Positions 40,987 to 49,043 of a stretch of 64,000 nt of DNA are shown in pieces. Origin of the DNA: an uncultured Oscillibacter sp. (GTDB taxonomy: Bacteria > Bacillota > Clostridia > Oscillospirales > Oscillospiraceae); the NCBI GenBank assembly GCA_947382875.1, contig CANDBG010000006.1, forward strand, positions 1-64,000, given 5' to 3'. The stretch's first letter is position 1. Each line of letters starts with the position of its first letter. The notes beneath the pieces were generated by a model. The model made no database searches, was not told the DNA's origin, and was given only the letters and a program-made list of their open reading frames with translations. Position numbers and translations under genes: made by a program.

Positions 40987-42093
40987 ATGGAAAACGTAAA
41001 GGCGTTTCTCAAACGCAAGAACATCATTCTCTCTGCCAAACGCTACGGCATCGACGCTCTGGGCGCCATGGCCCAAGGACTTTTCTGCTCCCTGCTGATT
41101 GGTACAATCCTCAATACCATCGGCAGTCAGTTTCACATCGGCTTTCTGACGGCCAAGGTCCTTGAAATCAACCAGACCGGTTACACCATTGGCGGGCTGG
41201 CCTCCTTCATGAGCGGTTCCGCAATGGCCGTGGCAATTGGCTATGCCCTGCAAGCGCCGCCGCTGGTACTCTTTTCTCTGCCCACAGTGGGCTACGCCTG
41301 CAACGCCCTGGGCAAAGCGGGCGGACCGCTGGCGGTTCTGTTTGTGGCGATCATCGCCGCCGAGTGCGGCAAGGCCGTCAGTAAAGAGACCAAGGTGGAT
41401 ATTCTCGTAACCCCCGTGGTGACGACACTGATCGGCATTGGCGCGGCCTGGGTCATCGCGCCTCCGATTGGCGGGGCCGCCAGCGCCTTCGGACGCCTCA
41501 TCATGGAAGCAACCAACCTGCAGCCCTTCTGGATGGGCATTCTGGTTTCCGTTCTGGTGGGCGTGGCGCTGACGCTCCCGATTTCCTCCGCGGCAATTTG
41601 TTCTGTTCTGGGCCTGACGGGACTGGCCGGCGGCGCGGCGGTAGCCGGATGCTGCGCGCAGATGGTTGGATTTGCCGTCATGAGCTTCCGGGAAAACGGC
41701 TGGGGAGGGCTGGTGAGTCAGGGCCTTGGAACCTCCATGCTCCAGATGCCGAATATCATAAAAAATCCCCGTATCTGGATTGCGCCGACGGTGACCTCCG
41801 CCATCACGGGGCCGATTGCAACCTGTATTTTCCGCATGGAAATGAACGGCGCGGCCATCAACTCCGGTATGGGCACCTGCGGCCTGTGCGGACAACTGGG
41901 CGTGTGGACCGGCTGGCTCTCACCGAGCGAACAGGCCATTGCCAACGGTGCGGCGGCCATCGTGCCCGACGCGCTGGACTGGGCGGGGCTGCTTCTGGTT
42001 TCCTTTGTACTGCCCGCCGTTTTGTGTCCGCTGATCAATCAGCTTTGCTGTAAGGCGGGATGGGTCAAGCAAGGCGACCTTACGCTGTCCTGA
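40987..42093 (+). CDS. PTS_EIIC_2-family (DUF-type EIIC) membrane protein
   Basis: This 368-residue membrane protein has about ten helices and many Gly/Ala segments (AGGAAVAGCCAQMVGFAVMS, and SGMGTCGLCGQLGVWTGWLS). It matches the PTS EIIC-like family found alone in Firmicutes, without EIIA or EIIB domains. No PTS partner gene is adjacent, so it may be a phosphotransfer-independent transporter; the substrate is unknown. The ATG at 40987 is chosen because it follows an AGGTG site. The longer frame to 40897 would begin inside the promoter. A dyad operator upstream suggests local control. Confidence 0.85.
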   Translation: MENVKAFLKRKNIILSAKRYGIDALGAMAQGLFCSLLIGTILNTIGSQFHIGFLTAKVLEINQTGYTIGGLASFMSGSAMAVAIGYALQAPPLVLFSLPTVGYACNALGKAGGPLAVLFVAIIAAECGKAVSKETKVDILVTPVVTTLIGIGAAWVIAPPIGGAASAFGRLIMEATNLQPFWMGILVSVLVGVALTLPISSAAICSVLGLTGLAGGAAVAGCCAQMVGFAVMSFRENGWGGLVSQGLGTSMLQMPNIIKNPRIWIAPTVTSAITGPIATCIFRMEMNGAAINSGMGTCGLCGQLGVWTGWLSPSEQAIANGAAAIVPDALDWAGLLLVSFVLPAVLCPLINQLCCKAGWVKQGDLTLS

Positions 42094-42109
42094 AACATCT
42101 CCGATTCCA

Positions 42110-42430
42110 TTAGAGCAAATTAAACATTTCAAAATCCATACAATCAAACTCGACAATCTTTTTCCAGTCGTTTTTCAGACAGAATCCATCCGCCAGGTTT
42201 GCCTCATATAATTCATCCAATGAAGCAAAACGAAACTCTCCGCTTCCTTTGTTTGGGCAGCTGCATCTTTGAAAGGAACAATGGTCCTCATAAATGATGA
42301 TCATGTATTCATTTGGATTGTTTTCAAAATACAGGCTTAATTCTGCTTCCCATTGATACTCCCGGATGCATTTTAGAAGCAATTTTTTGATTTCTTCGAA
42401 TGTATATCTCATGCCGCCTATTTTCCTCAT
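42110..42430 (-). CDS. Small hypothetical protein, AT-rich
   Basis: The 106-residue protein is cytosolic in appearance and ends with WKKIVEFDCMDFEMFNLL. It contains CSFQRCSCPNKGSG. The base composition is clearly lower in GC than the neighbours, suggesting recent acquisition. The start is uncertain between ATG at 42430 and ATG at 42412, each with only a weak ribosome site. I do not recognise the family; size and isolation would suit an orphan immunity-type gene, but that is a guess. Confidence 0.5.
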   Translation of the reverse strand: MRKIGGMRYTFEEIKKLLLKCIREYQWEAELSLYFENNPNEYMIIIYEDHCSFQRCSCPNKGSGEFRFASLDELYEANLADGFCLKNDWKKIVEFDCMDFEMFNLL

Positions 42431-42463
42431 CTCTATTCACCTGCCACGATTGCGGAATCCCCC

Positions 42464-42492
42464 TTGCATGAGAGGCGCATTTGTGGTAGAAT
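42464..42492 (+). promoter_or_regulatory. Promoter for the esterase gene
   Basis: TTGCAT (42464-42469) and TAGAAT (42487-42492) are 17 bases apart, 30 bases before the ATG. The promoter lies close to the start of the divergent small gene. Confidence 0.65.
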
Positions 42493-42522
42493 GGAAAAAT
42501 ACGTAAAGGAGGCAGTGCAGCC

Positions 42523-43269
42523 ATGCAGATTGACTACTATAAGGAACACAGCAGCCGTTTGGGCCGCGATATGGAGTTCAAGGTCTACGGCCACGGCGGA
42601 AAACCCGCCCTTGTTTTTCCCTGCCAAAACGGACGTTTCTACGACTGGGAAGGGTTTGGGATGCTGGAAACCTTGAACGACTTCCTGGAAAGCGGCCAGC
42701 TCCAGCTGTTCACCGCCGATACCATTGACGGCGAAACCCTCTCCAACACCGCCGGAAACCCCTACGACCGCGTACGGCTTCACGAGGCATGGTTCAACTA
42801 CCTGATCGAAGAACTGGTCCCCCGCATCCGGGAGATCAACGGCACTGGGCAAGACCTTCTTGCAACCGGCTTCTCCATGGGCGCGTACCACGCGGGCAAC
42901 GTGTTTTTCCGCCGTCCGGATATCTTCGACAGCGTGATTGCCCTTTCCGGCGTGTATGATACACATGATATGTATAACGGCTACATGGACGAGGTGGTTT
43001 ATGTCAACGATCCCTGCGCCAGCATTGCCGGAATGCCGGATGATCACCCGTATCTCTCCCTGTACCGGAAGCGGAAAATTGTGATTTGCGTCGGACAGGG
43101 CGCGTGGGAGGAGCCGCTTCTGGCCGGAACCCGCCGTCTGGAATCCGTATTGGTTTCCAAGAAAGTCGGGGCATGGTTTGATTACTGGGGCTTTGATGTC
43201 AACCACGACTGGCCCTGGTGGAAAAAGCAAATGTGTTATTTCCTCCCCTACATCCTTGGGAAACGATAA
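42523..43269 (+). CDS. Alpha/beta-hydrolase (putative esterase)
   Basis: This 248-residue soluble protein has the esterase-D/enterochelin-esterase-like fold. The nucleophile elbow is GFSMGAYHA near residue 115 and the segment DYWGFDVNHDWPWWKKQM holds the catalytic His near the C-terminus. YGHGGKPALVFPCQNG at the start is typical of a group of bacterial esterase-like proteins. No signal peptide is seen, so it acts in the cytoplasm. The substrate is unknown. AAAGGAGG lies 9 bases upstream of the start. Confidence 0.85.
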   Translation: MQIDYYKEHSSRLGRDMEFKVYGHGGKPALVFPCQNGRFYDWEGFGMLETLNDFLESGQLQLFTADTIDGETLSNTAGNPYDRVRLHEAWFNYLIEELVPRIREINGTGQDLLATGFSMGAYHAGNVFFRRPDIFDSVIALSGVYDTHDMYNGYMDEVVYVNDPCASIAGMPDDHPYLSLYRKRKIVICVGQGAWEEPLLAGTRRLESVLVSKKVGAWFDYWGFDVNHDWPWWKKQMCYFLPYILGKR

Positions 43270-43274
43270 AAAAA

Positions 43275-43299
43275 CCGGAGCGCGATTTCCGCGCTCCGG
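43275..43299. terminator. Bidirectional terminator between esterase and zinc-ribbon genes
   Basis: CCGGAGCGCG and CGCGCTCCGG form a 10-bp stem with a 5-base loop. It is flanked by a run of seven A on the left and TTTTC on the right, so it serves the two convergent genes. Confidence 0.85.
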
Positions 43300-43313
43300 T
43301 TTTCATTTCTCGA

Positions 43314-43697
43314 TCACTCGCCCATCGGCGCGCCGCACTGGGGACAGAACTTGCTGTCCGACTCCGCGCCGCAGATCGGGCACTTCTTGCCCGCCGGAGC
43401 TTCCTCCTCCACGGGAGCAGCTTCTTCCTTCACCGGCTTGCTGGCTTCCAGCTCCGCGATTTTCGCCTTGGAGGCGTTCACCGCTTCCACCGTGGCCCGT
43501 ACGGCGTCGGGGATTTCGCCCTCGTACTCGCTGACAAACCACTCGCCAATGATACGGTAATTCTTTTCGATTTCCTTCTGTTCGCCCGCAATGGCGACGT
43601 TGATCTTTACCAGCTCGGCAGCGTCCTTGGTTTTGTCCGCCGCCAGGTTCGCCATATCCTTTGCCTTTCTGGTCAGTTCGTCAATGGAAAACGCCAT
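43314..43697 (-). CDS. Zinc-ribbon protein with coiled-coil helix
   Basis: The 127-residue protein has a helical N-terminal half (about 1-85, MAFSIDELTRKAKDMANLAA). A Pro/Glu-rich linker follows, then a C-terminal rubredoxin-like zinc ribbon with two CxxC pairs (KKCPICGAESDSKFCPQCGA). Such small helix-plus-ribbon proteins are common in Firmicutes; the function is not known. It has its own promoter and shares a terminator with the convergent esterase gene. Confidence 0.85.
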   Translation of the reverse strand: MAFSIDELTRKAKDMANLAADKTKDAAELVKINVAIAGEQKEIEKNYRIIGEWFVSEYEGEIPDAVRATVEAVNASKAKIAELEASKPVKEEAAPVEEEAPAGKKCPICGAESDSKFCPQCGAPMGE

Positions 43698-43748
43698 GAT
43701 TGATAACCCCTTTCCTATTTTAGCCCTGCGGCTTGTTTCCTGAGCTTT

Positions 43749-43777
43749 AGTATAACGTATTTTTCCAAAAAACGCAA
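43749..43777 (-). promoter_or_regulatory. Promoter for the zinc-ribbon gene
   Basis: Read leftward, TTGCGT (43777-43772) and TATACT (43754-43749) are 17 bases apart, 51 bases before the ATG at 43697. Confidence 0.7.
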
Positions 43778-43905
43778 CTGAATTTCTCCTTGTTTACAAT
43801 TCCTTTTCAAACCGGACGCAGCGTGTTCAAAAAATGCTTTTGTTTTCCGAACGGATATGGTATGATGGCAAGGAAGATTTTCAGAAGATGGAGGAAGCGG
43901 GATTT

Positions 43906-45300
43906 ATGCGGAAAGTGCGTGTGTTTACGCTGTGCGTCTGGATGACGCTGCTGTTTCTGTCGTCGACGGTTTCGGCGGCGGAAGCGCCTGGAAAGGAGCC
44001 GTCGGCCACATTGGCCGTTCCTTCGGCTTCGGGAGCGCTTCAGGTAAGGGGGACACAGTTATGTGACGCGTCGGGAAACGCCGTGCAGCTGCGGGGTGTA
44101 AGCACCCACGGACTTGCGTGGTTTCCGGCATATGTGAATGAGGCGTGCTTTCGGCAGCTGCGGGAAAACTGGAACGTGAATGTTGTGCGTCTGGCGATGT
44201 ATACGGAAGAATCCGGCGGCTACTGTTCCGACGGCGACCAGAACGCCTTGAAGGCGCTGATTGACAAAGGCGTTTCGTACGCCGTGGCGCAGGATTTATA
44301 CATTATCATCGACTGGCATATTCTCTCCGACGGAAACCCGAACCGTCACCTGCCGGATGCAAAGGCTTTTTTTCAGGAAATGTCCGCCAAATACGCAGAG
44401 TGTCCGAATGTTCTCTACGAGATCTGCAACGAACCAAATGGAGGCGTAAGCTGGGAGGAAATCAAACGCTATGCGGAGGCGGTAACGGGCGTCATCCGCG
44501 CCAATGCCAGGGACGCCGTTGTTCTGGTCGGGACGCCTAACTGGTCACAGTTCGTCGACCAGGCCGCTGCAAACCCGATTACCGCCTATGACAACCTGAT
44601 GTACACCCTGCATTTCTATGCGGCAGCGCACACGGATAATTTGCGGAACGCGATGGTTTCGGCGTTGAAACAAGGATTGCCGTTGTTCGTGTCAGAGTAT
44701 GGCATTTGCGACGCCAGCGGAAACGGCGCAGTCAACACGGCCCAGGCGGACCAGTGGGTTCAGACCATGGACCAGTACGGCGTAAGCTATGTGGCGTGGA
44801 ATTTGTCCAACATGGCGGAGACCTCCGCCATTCTCCGCAACGACTGTCTGAAAACCTCCGGCTTTACCGAGGACGATTTGAGCGTGTCCGGGAAATGGCT
44901 GTATCAGATGCTGACCGCAGAAAAACGAACGTCTTCGCCGCCCGCGCCAAAGAAAGCGCCTCCGCGGGGCCGCGCGCCCGACGCAGGAACGGGAATTTCC
45001 TGTACGGCGGTTCTGCAAAACCAATGGGAGTCCAACGGCGAGTATTTCTGCAAATATATGCTGATTCTCCAAAACCTTGGCAAAACGGATTGCAGTTCCT
45101 GGCGCGTCGAGGCGGTGTTTGACGGTCCGTTTTCCATGGAAAACGGCTGGAATGGAGATTATTCCGTGAACGGAAACGCCCTGCGCATCACGGCGAAGGA
45201 CTACAATTGCCGCATTCCGGCTGGCGGGACTGTGAAAAATGTCGGCTGGATTGTGAAGGGAGGTCCGGGGCTGAAATTACAAAATTGTACCATTTTTTAA
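43906..45300 (+). CDS. Secreted GH5 endoglucanase-type enzyme with a CBM2-like domain
   Basis: The 464-residue protein has a signal peptide (about 1-28, ending near STVSAA). The catalytic domain is glycoside hydrolase family 5: LRGVSTHGLAWFP, IIIDWHILSDGNPN, the acid/base Glu in YEICNEPNGG (near 176) and the nucleophile Glu in FVSEYGICDASG (near 264). A Pro-rich linker (SPPAPKKAPPRGRAPDAG) follows, then a beta-sandwich resembling CBM2 (WNGDYSVNGNALRITA) that should bind cellulose. Family 5 enzymes cut beta-1,4-glucans or mannans. The ATG at 43906 follows GGAGGAAGCGG. It is a single gene. Confidence 0.9.
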   Translation: MRKVRVFTLCVWMTLLFLSSTVSAAEAPGKEPSATLAVPSASGALQVRGTQLCDASGNAVQLRGVSTHGLAWFPAYVNEACFRQLRENWNVNVVRLAMYTEESGGYCSDGDQNALKALIDKGVSYAVAQDLYIIIDWHILSDGNPNRHLPDAKAFFQEMSAKYAECPNVLYEICNEPNGGVSWEEIKRYAEAVTGVIRANARDAVVLVGTPNWSQFVDQAAANPITAYDNLMYTLHFYAAAHTDNLRNAMVSALKQGLPLFVSEYGICDASGNGAVNTAQADQWVQTMDQYGVSYVAWNLSNMAETSAILRNDCLKTSGFTEDDLSVSGKWLYQMLTAEKRTSSPPAPKKAPPRGRAPDAGTGISCTAVLQNQWESNGEYFCKYMLILQNLGKTDCSSWRVEAVFDGPFSMENGWNGDYSVNGNALRITAKDYNCRIPAGGTVKNVGWIVKGGPGLKLQNCTIF

Positions 45301-45380
45301 GCTGTTTCCCTGTGTTGGACGGGTTTTTCCGAGACCGGAATGGGAACAAAAGGTAATTTGATCAATATTATAAGAAAGAG

Positions 45381-45410
45381 TTGAAATAAGGCAGGCAAAT
45401 ATGCTATACT
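45381..45410 (+). promoter_or_regulatory. Promoter for the chemoreceptor gene
   Basis: TTGAAA (45381-45386) and TATACT (45405-45410) are 18 bases apart, about 60 bases before the ATG. It is a vegetative-type promoter; I do not see a sigma-28 motif here. Confidence 0.7.
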
Positions 45411-45472
45411 ATTTCTTGTATGTAAGCCCCCTGGCGTAAATTGTGTTTCATTTTGAGAGAGGATGAGTTTCC

Positions 45473-47131
45473 ATGCGCAACAGTATCAAAAAAATGGTTG
45501 GCGTCCGTGTGATTGCGGCATTGGCCTCTGTGCTTTTGTTCAGCATCATGATGACAGTGAACATCCTGAGCATCGAAAGCACGCAGAAAAAAAGCACGGC
45601 GGCGAATGACCTTCTGTCCCGCGTGCAGAGCGCCGAAACCGCACACTACAAATGGTCCAGCAACCTGAGCAATGCCCTGTATGCCGGAACCGAATTCACC
45701 GGCAGCATTGACCCCACTTCCTGCATCCTTGGTCAGTGGCTCTACGGCGAGCCCGGCACCGATGACGCGTCCATTCTGGCGTTGCGGCAGGAAATCGAGC
45801 CGATTCACAAGGAACTGCATGAATCCGCTACCTACGTGCTGGGCCTGAGCAGCGCCGCCCGGGCACAGACCTATTATCAGGAGACGATTCAGGCAACCCT
45901 GAACACGCTGGTCGGCAAGCTGGACAACGTAGTCGCCCGGGGCGCCGAGCTGGACGCCGCCTGTGAAGCCAGCATGAACCGTACCCTTGTGGTTATGCAC
46001 GTTACCTCCATTGTCGGCCTGGCGCTGGCGCTGTTCTGCCTGGTCAGTCTGGTGTTTTATGTCCTGCGTCACGTGGTCGCGCCGATTATGCGCATCACCG
46101 AGGCCAGTGAGCCGATCCGGGAAGGAAATCTCTCCCTGCACCTGGATTACAGTTCCACCAACGAGCTTGGGAAACTCGCCAAAACCCTGGAAAGCTCCAT
46201 GGCCCAGATTCATACCTATGTGGAGGACATCAACCGCATTATGGGCGAACTGTCCCAGGGAAACTTTGATGTACGTACCTCCGCAACTTACATCGGCGAT
46301 TTCCGCTTGATTGAGGAATCCATTTCCAGTTTTACATCCAACATTTCCGCAGCGTTCAGCCTGATCAATCAGGCCGAACACGACGTTTCCGGTCATGCGG
46401 AACAGCTTTCCAGCGGCGCACAGGCGCTGGCTCAGGGCGCTACCGAACAGGCCAGCGCCGTCCAGCAGCTGTACGCAACCCTGGATGACCTCTCCAAGAG
46501 CGCCACAAGCAATGTGAAGGCCGCCAACGAAATTCAGAAGAACGCCAGCCTCACCGCAGAGCAGGTAACGTTGAGCGGCAAGCAGATGGAAGAAATGGTC
46601 GCCGCCATGAAGAACATTACCGATGCGTCCGAGCAAATCAGCAAGATCATTGCCACAATTGAAGACATTGCGTTCCAAACCAACATCCTTGCATTAAATG
46701 CCGCCGTGGAAGCCGCCCGGGCCGGTTCCGCGGGCAAGGGCTTCGCGGTCGTAGCCGACGAGGTGCGCAGCCTGTCCGTTCGTTCCGACGAGGCCGCCAA
46801 GGCCACCAAGGAGCTGATTGACAATTCCGTCCAGGCCACCACCCAGGGCAGCCGGATCGTGGATGAAGTGTCCCAGTCCCTGAAGAAGTCTCTGGAACTG
46901 GTGATGAACGCCAACGACGCCATTGGCGTGATTGCGGAAGCTATCCAGGGCGAAGCGGAATCCATTGCCCAGGTGACGGAGGGCATCGGACAGATCTCCG
47001 CCGTTGTGCAGACGAACTCCGCCAGCAGCGAGGAATCCGCCGCCGTCAGCGCGGAGCTGTTCGAGCAGGTCCGGACGCTGCAAGGCGAAACCCGGAAATT
47101 CCGCCTCAAAAAAGACGGCGCGGCTTATTAA
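45473..47131 (+). CDS. Methyl-accepting chemotaxis protein with an extracytoplasmic CZB-like sensor
   Basis: The 552-residue receptor has helix TM1 (about 10-33), an outside region (about 34-170), TM2 (about 172-197), a HAMP domain and a cytoplasmic signalling hairpin with the tip EDIAFQTNILALNAAVEAAR. The outside region carries a zinc-binding CZB-like motif: His58 in AHYKW, Cys84 in CILGQWL, and His112 and His116 in PIHKELH. The same 3His/1Cys set binds zinc in CZB domains, which are more often cytoplasmic. It should feed the CheA/CheW system encoded at 14626-17330. Its ligand (zinc or hypochlorite-like oxidants in known CZB receptors) is inferred. Confidence 0.9.
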   Translation: MRNSIKKMVGVRVIAALASVLLFSIMMTVNILSIESTQKKSTAANDLLSRVQSAETAHYKWSSNLSNALYAGTEFTGSIDPTSCILGQWLYGEPGTDDASILALRQEIEPIHKELHESATYVLGLSSAARAQTYYQETIQATLNTLVGKLDNVVARGAELDAACEASMNRTLVVMHVTSIVGLALALFCLVSLVFYVLRHVVAPIMRITEASEPIREGNLSLHLDYSSTNELGKLAKTLESSMAQIHTYVEDINRIMGELSQGNFDVRTSATYIGDFRLIEESISSFTSNISAAFSLINQAEHDVSGHAEQLSSGAQALAQGATEQASAVQQLYATLDDLSKSATSNVKAANEIQKNASLTAEQVTLSGKQMEEMVAAMKNITDASEQISKIIATIEDIAFQTNILALNAAVEAARAGSAGKGFAVVADEVRSLSVRSDEAAKATKELIDNSVQATTQGSRIVDEVSQSLKKSLELVMNANDAIGVIAEAIQGEAESIAQVTEGIGQISAVVQTNSASSEESAAVSAELFEQVRTLQGETRKFRLKKDGAAY

Positions 47132-47145
47132 GGAAACCGTGTGCA

Positions 47146-47170
47146 GGGGCGGACCCGTTGTGTCCGCCCT
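47146..47170 (+). terminator. Terminator after the chemoreceptor gene
   Basis: GGGCGGAC and GTCCGCCC form an 8-bp stem with a 7-base loop. TTCCCCTTATTT follows, so the U tract is weak. It lies 15 bases after the chemoreceptor stop. Confidence 0.6.
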
Positions 47171-47209
47171 TCCCCTTATTTCCGTTGCACGATTTGGGAG
47201 GAAAACAAT

Positions 47210-47968
47210 ATGCAATACAATCTGACGCCAGTGGAAATTTTGAAAACACTTGGGTTCGACCAGCCGGCAGGCCGGGAGCGCCTGCAAGCGTTCCAGGAAA
47301 CCGCGCAGGTCTCCTTGCCGAAAGTTTACACTGCGTTTATGGAATATGCCATGGACTGCCCCCTGTTGGGCACCTCTGACATTTGGTGCGGGCAGATGGT
47401 TCCCTTTGAGATGGAGCCGCGGTTTCTGTACGATGACCTGTCCGACGAGGAAAAAGCGGAGGTCTGTAATTACCTGGTTATTGGCAGCGACTACGCGGCG
47501 GGCATCGTCGAGTTTGGCCTTCGCGTGGAGGACTTGGGGCAGGACGACCCGCCGGTGTATATGCAGCATGAGGCGAACCCCCGGACGCAGTGGGACCCCG
47601 CCTATGAAACGCTGACGGATTACCTCCGGGAGGTCACGCTCAACGCCCTGGCGTTGGTGGAGTACTCCACCGCCGAGGAGGAAATCGAGGAATGCGGCTG
47701 GCGATATACGGATTACTCTATGGACTATTGGGAGGCCCACGCCGAGGATGAAGGGGAGTGCGACGATTCCGTAACGGAGGAGACCCTCCGGCAAAAGGGA
47801 ATCGACCCGGAGCAGGTCCGGTGGTGCGAATGCACGTACACCGGAAAAACCTTCTGCTGCTACGACGAGGCGTCCGATTTGTTTTACGTGGGCCGCTGGG
47901 ATTTTGACGAGGAAAATACCCTGTATATCATTTCCCGTACGGACGGCGCGGAAGAAGACGACGATTAA
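47210..47968 (+). CDS. SMI1/KNR4 (SUKH)-like protein
   Basis: This acidic cytosolic protein of 252 residues has the SUKH-type N-terminus: SLPKVYTAFMEYAMDCPLLG, then VCNYLVIGSDYAAGIVEFGL. The SUKH superfamily includes many immunity proteins against polymorphic toxins, and also housekeeping regulators. The C-terminal part (about 150-252) is rich in Glu, Asp and Cys (WCECTYTGKTFCCYDEASDL) and I do not recognise it. The ATG at 47210 has a GGGAGG site 7 bases upstream. No toxin is adjacent, so an orphan immunity role is possible but unproved. Confidence 0.7.
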   Translation: MQYNLTPVEILKTLGFDQPAGRERLQAFQETAQVSLPKVYTAFMEYAMDCPLLGTSDIWCGQMVPFEMEPRFLYDDLSDEEKAEVCNYLVIGSDYAAGIVEFGLRVEDLGQDDPPVYMQHEANPRTQWDPAYETLTDYLREVTLNALALVEYSTAEEEIEECGWRYTDYSMDYWEAHAEDEGECDDSVTEETLRQKGIDPEQVRWCECTYTGKTFCCYDEASDLFYVGRWDFDEENTLYIISRTDGAEEDDD

Positions 47969-47980
47969 CCCCATAAAGCG

Positions 47981-48012
47981 AGGGACGGTATGATTTCAGT
48001 CATACCGTCCCT
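47981..48012. terminator. Bidirectional terminator between the SUKH and SprA-like genes
   Basis: AGGGACGGTATGA and TCATACCGTCCCT form a 13-bp stem around a 6-base loop, followed by TTTG. It lies between convergent genes. Confidence 0.8.
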
Positions 48013-48031
48013 TTGAATTCCGGGCCGATTC

Positions 48032-48841
48032 TCACGCCACCGCAGAAAACGGCGTACGCTTTTCGTTCTGCTGTTCCTGCTGGGCCTGCTGCTGTTGCTG
48101 CTGGGCGTCGCTGTTATCGGCCTTGGTCGTGGTGGTGGTGGTTCCGCCGGAGACGTAGGCTTCGCCGCACTCCGGGCAGATATCCGTATGGATGGTCACA
48201 TTCTGGCTGACGACCTTGCGGTCCTCACGTTCGGCCTTGGCCTGTTCCCGGACAACATGTTCCATCTCATGCCCCCGCACCGCAGACGCAGCCTGTTCCG
48301 GCGCGATGTTGGTGGGAGTCTGGAAGGAAACGCCCATATCGTCCGACTCATCTTGATACTTGCGTTCCTTGCAGGTCTGGCATTCGCCCTCTTTCATGGC
48401 CGCCTGAGCCGCTTCCGCGCCCAAAGGCCCCTCTTTGCCCGGGACCTCCGGCGTATCCGCGTCCAATTGCGGCACTTCAGCCTTTTCGCCCGCCAGCTTC
48501 GGCGCTTTCTGCGTCATCTCCGGCAGGGGTTCCTCGTACTGAATCCGCATCCGTACCGCCATTTCCACGGGGTCCGCGCCCTCGCGGATCGGAAGACCCA
48601 GTTTTCCGGCGCCCTTCGCCTGGGCGGAAACCGGTTTTGCCGCGTCTACCGGCTGTACCGGAGTTTCCGGGGAGGCGGATTTGCGGGCAGTCCAGACGCC
48701 GCCGGTTTTCGGGGCCTGTCGGGCATCCTCCACCGCCGTCGGACGCTGCTGCGCGTTTTCCATTGCGGCAGGGCTTTGCCGCTGCATACGATACCAAGAG
48801 GTATATGCTGACGCGCCCACTCCTGAGATTCCATTGATCAT
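48032..48841 (-). CDS. SprA-related putative metalloprotease
   Basis: The 269-residue protein has a long Pro/Ala-rich N-terminal region and a conserved block with CQTCKERKYQDESDDMGVSF, the zinc-protease-like motif GHEMEHVVREQ and a second Cys pair in CPECGEAYVSGG. This arrangement matches the SprA-related (PF12118-type) putative metalloproteases. No signal peptide is seen. The extreme C-terminus is low complexity: a Thr run, then Gln-rich AQQQQQQAQQEQQ. The ATG at 48841 has GGGAGG 9 bases upstream. The target is unknown. Confidence 0.8.
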   Translation of the reverse strand: MINGISGVGASAYTSWYRMQRQSPAAMENAQQRPTAVEDARQAPKTGGVWTARKSASPETPVQPVDAAKPVSAQAKGAGKLGLPIREGADPVEMAVRMRIQYEEPLPEMTQKAPKLAGEKAEVPQLDADTPEVPGKEGPLGAEAAQAAMKEGECQTCKERKYQDESDDMGVSFQTPTNIAPEQAASAVRGHEMEHVVREQAKAEREDRKVVSQNVTIHTDICPECGEAYVSGGTTTTTTKADNSDAQQQQQQAQQEQQNEKRTPFSAVA

Positions 48842-48985
48842 CGTGTCAACCCTCCCAAATTCCATTCGAGATTCACATTATTATTATAGCATTTTTTTCC
48901 CAAATAGCAAGCCCTTCCTGCATTTTTTCCATCCGGCAAAAGACAGAATTCTCCATATATTTTAGCAAAAACAACAAAAAATCAG

Positions 48986-49014
48986 TTGACATTTCGGCGG
49001 AAGGGCAGCATAAT
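48986..49014 (+). promoter_or_regulatory. Promoter for the pyrophosphatase gene
   Basis: TTGACA (48986-48991) and CATAAT (49009-49014) are 17 bases apart, 29 bases before the ATG. Confidence 0.75.
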
Positions 49015-49043
49015 GAAAGATATCCACGGAAAGGGGAAAATCT

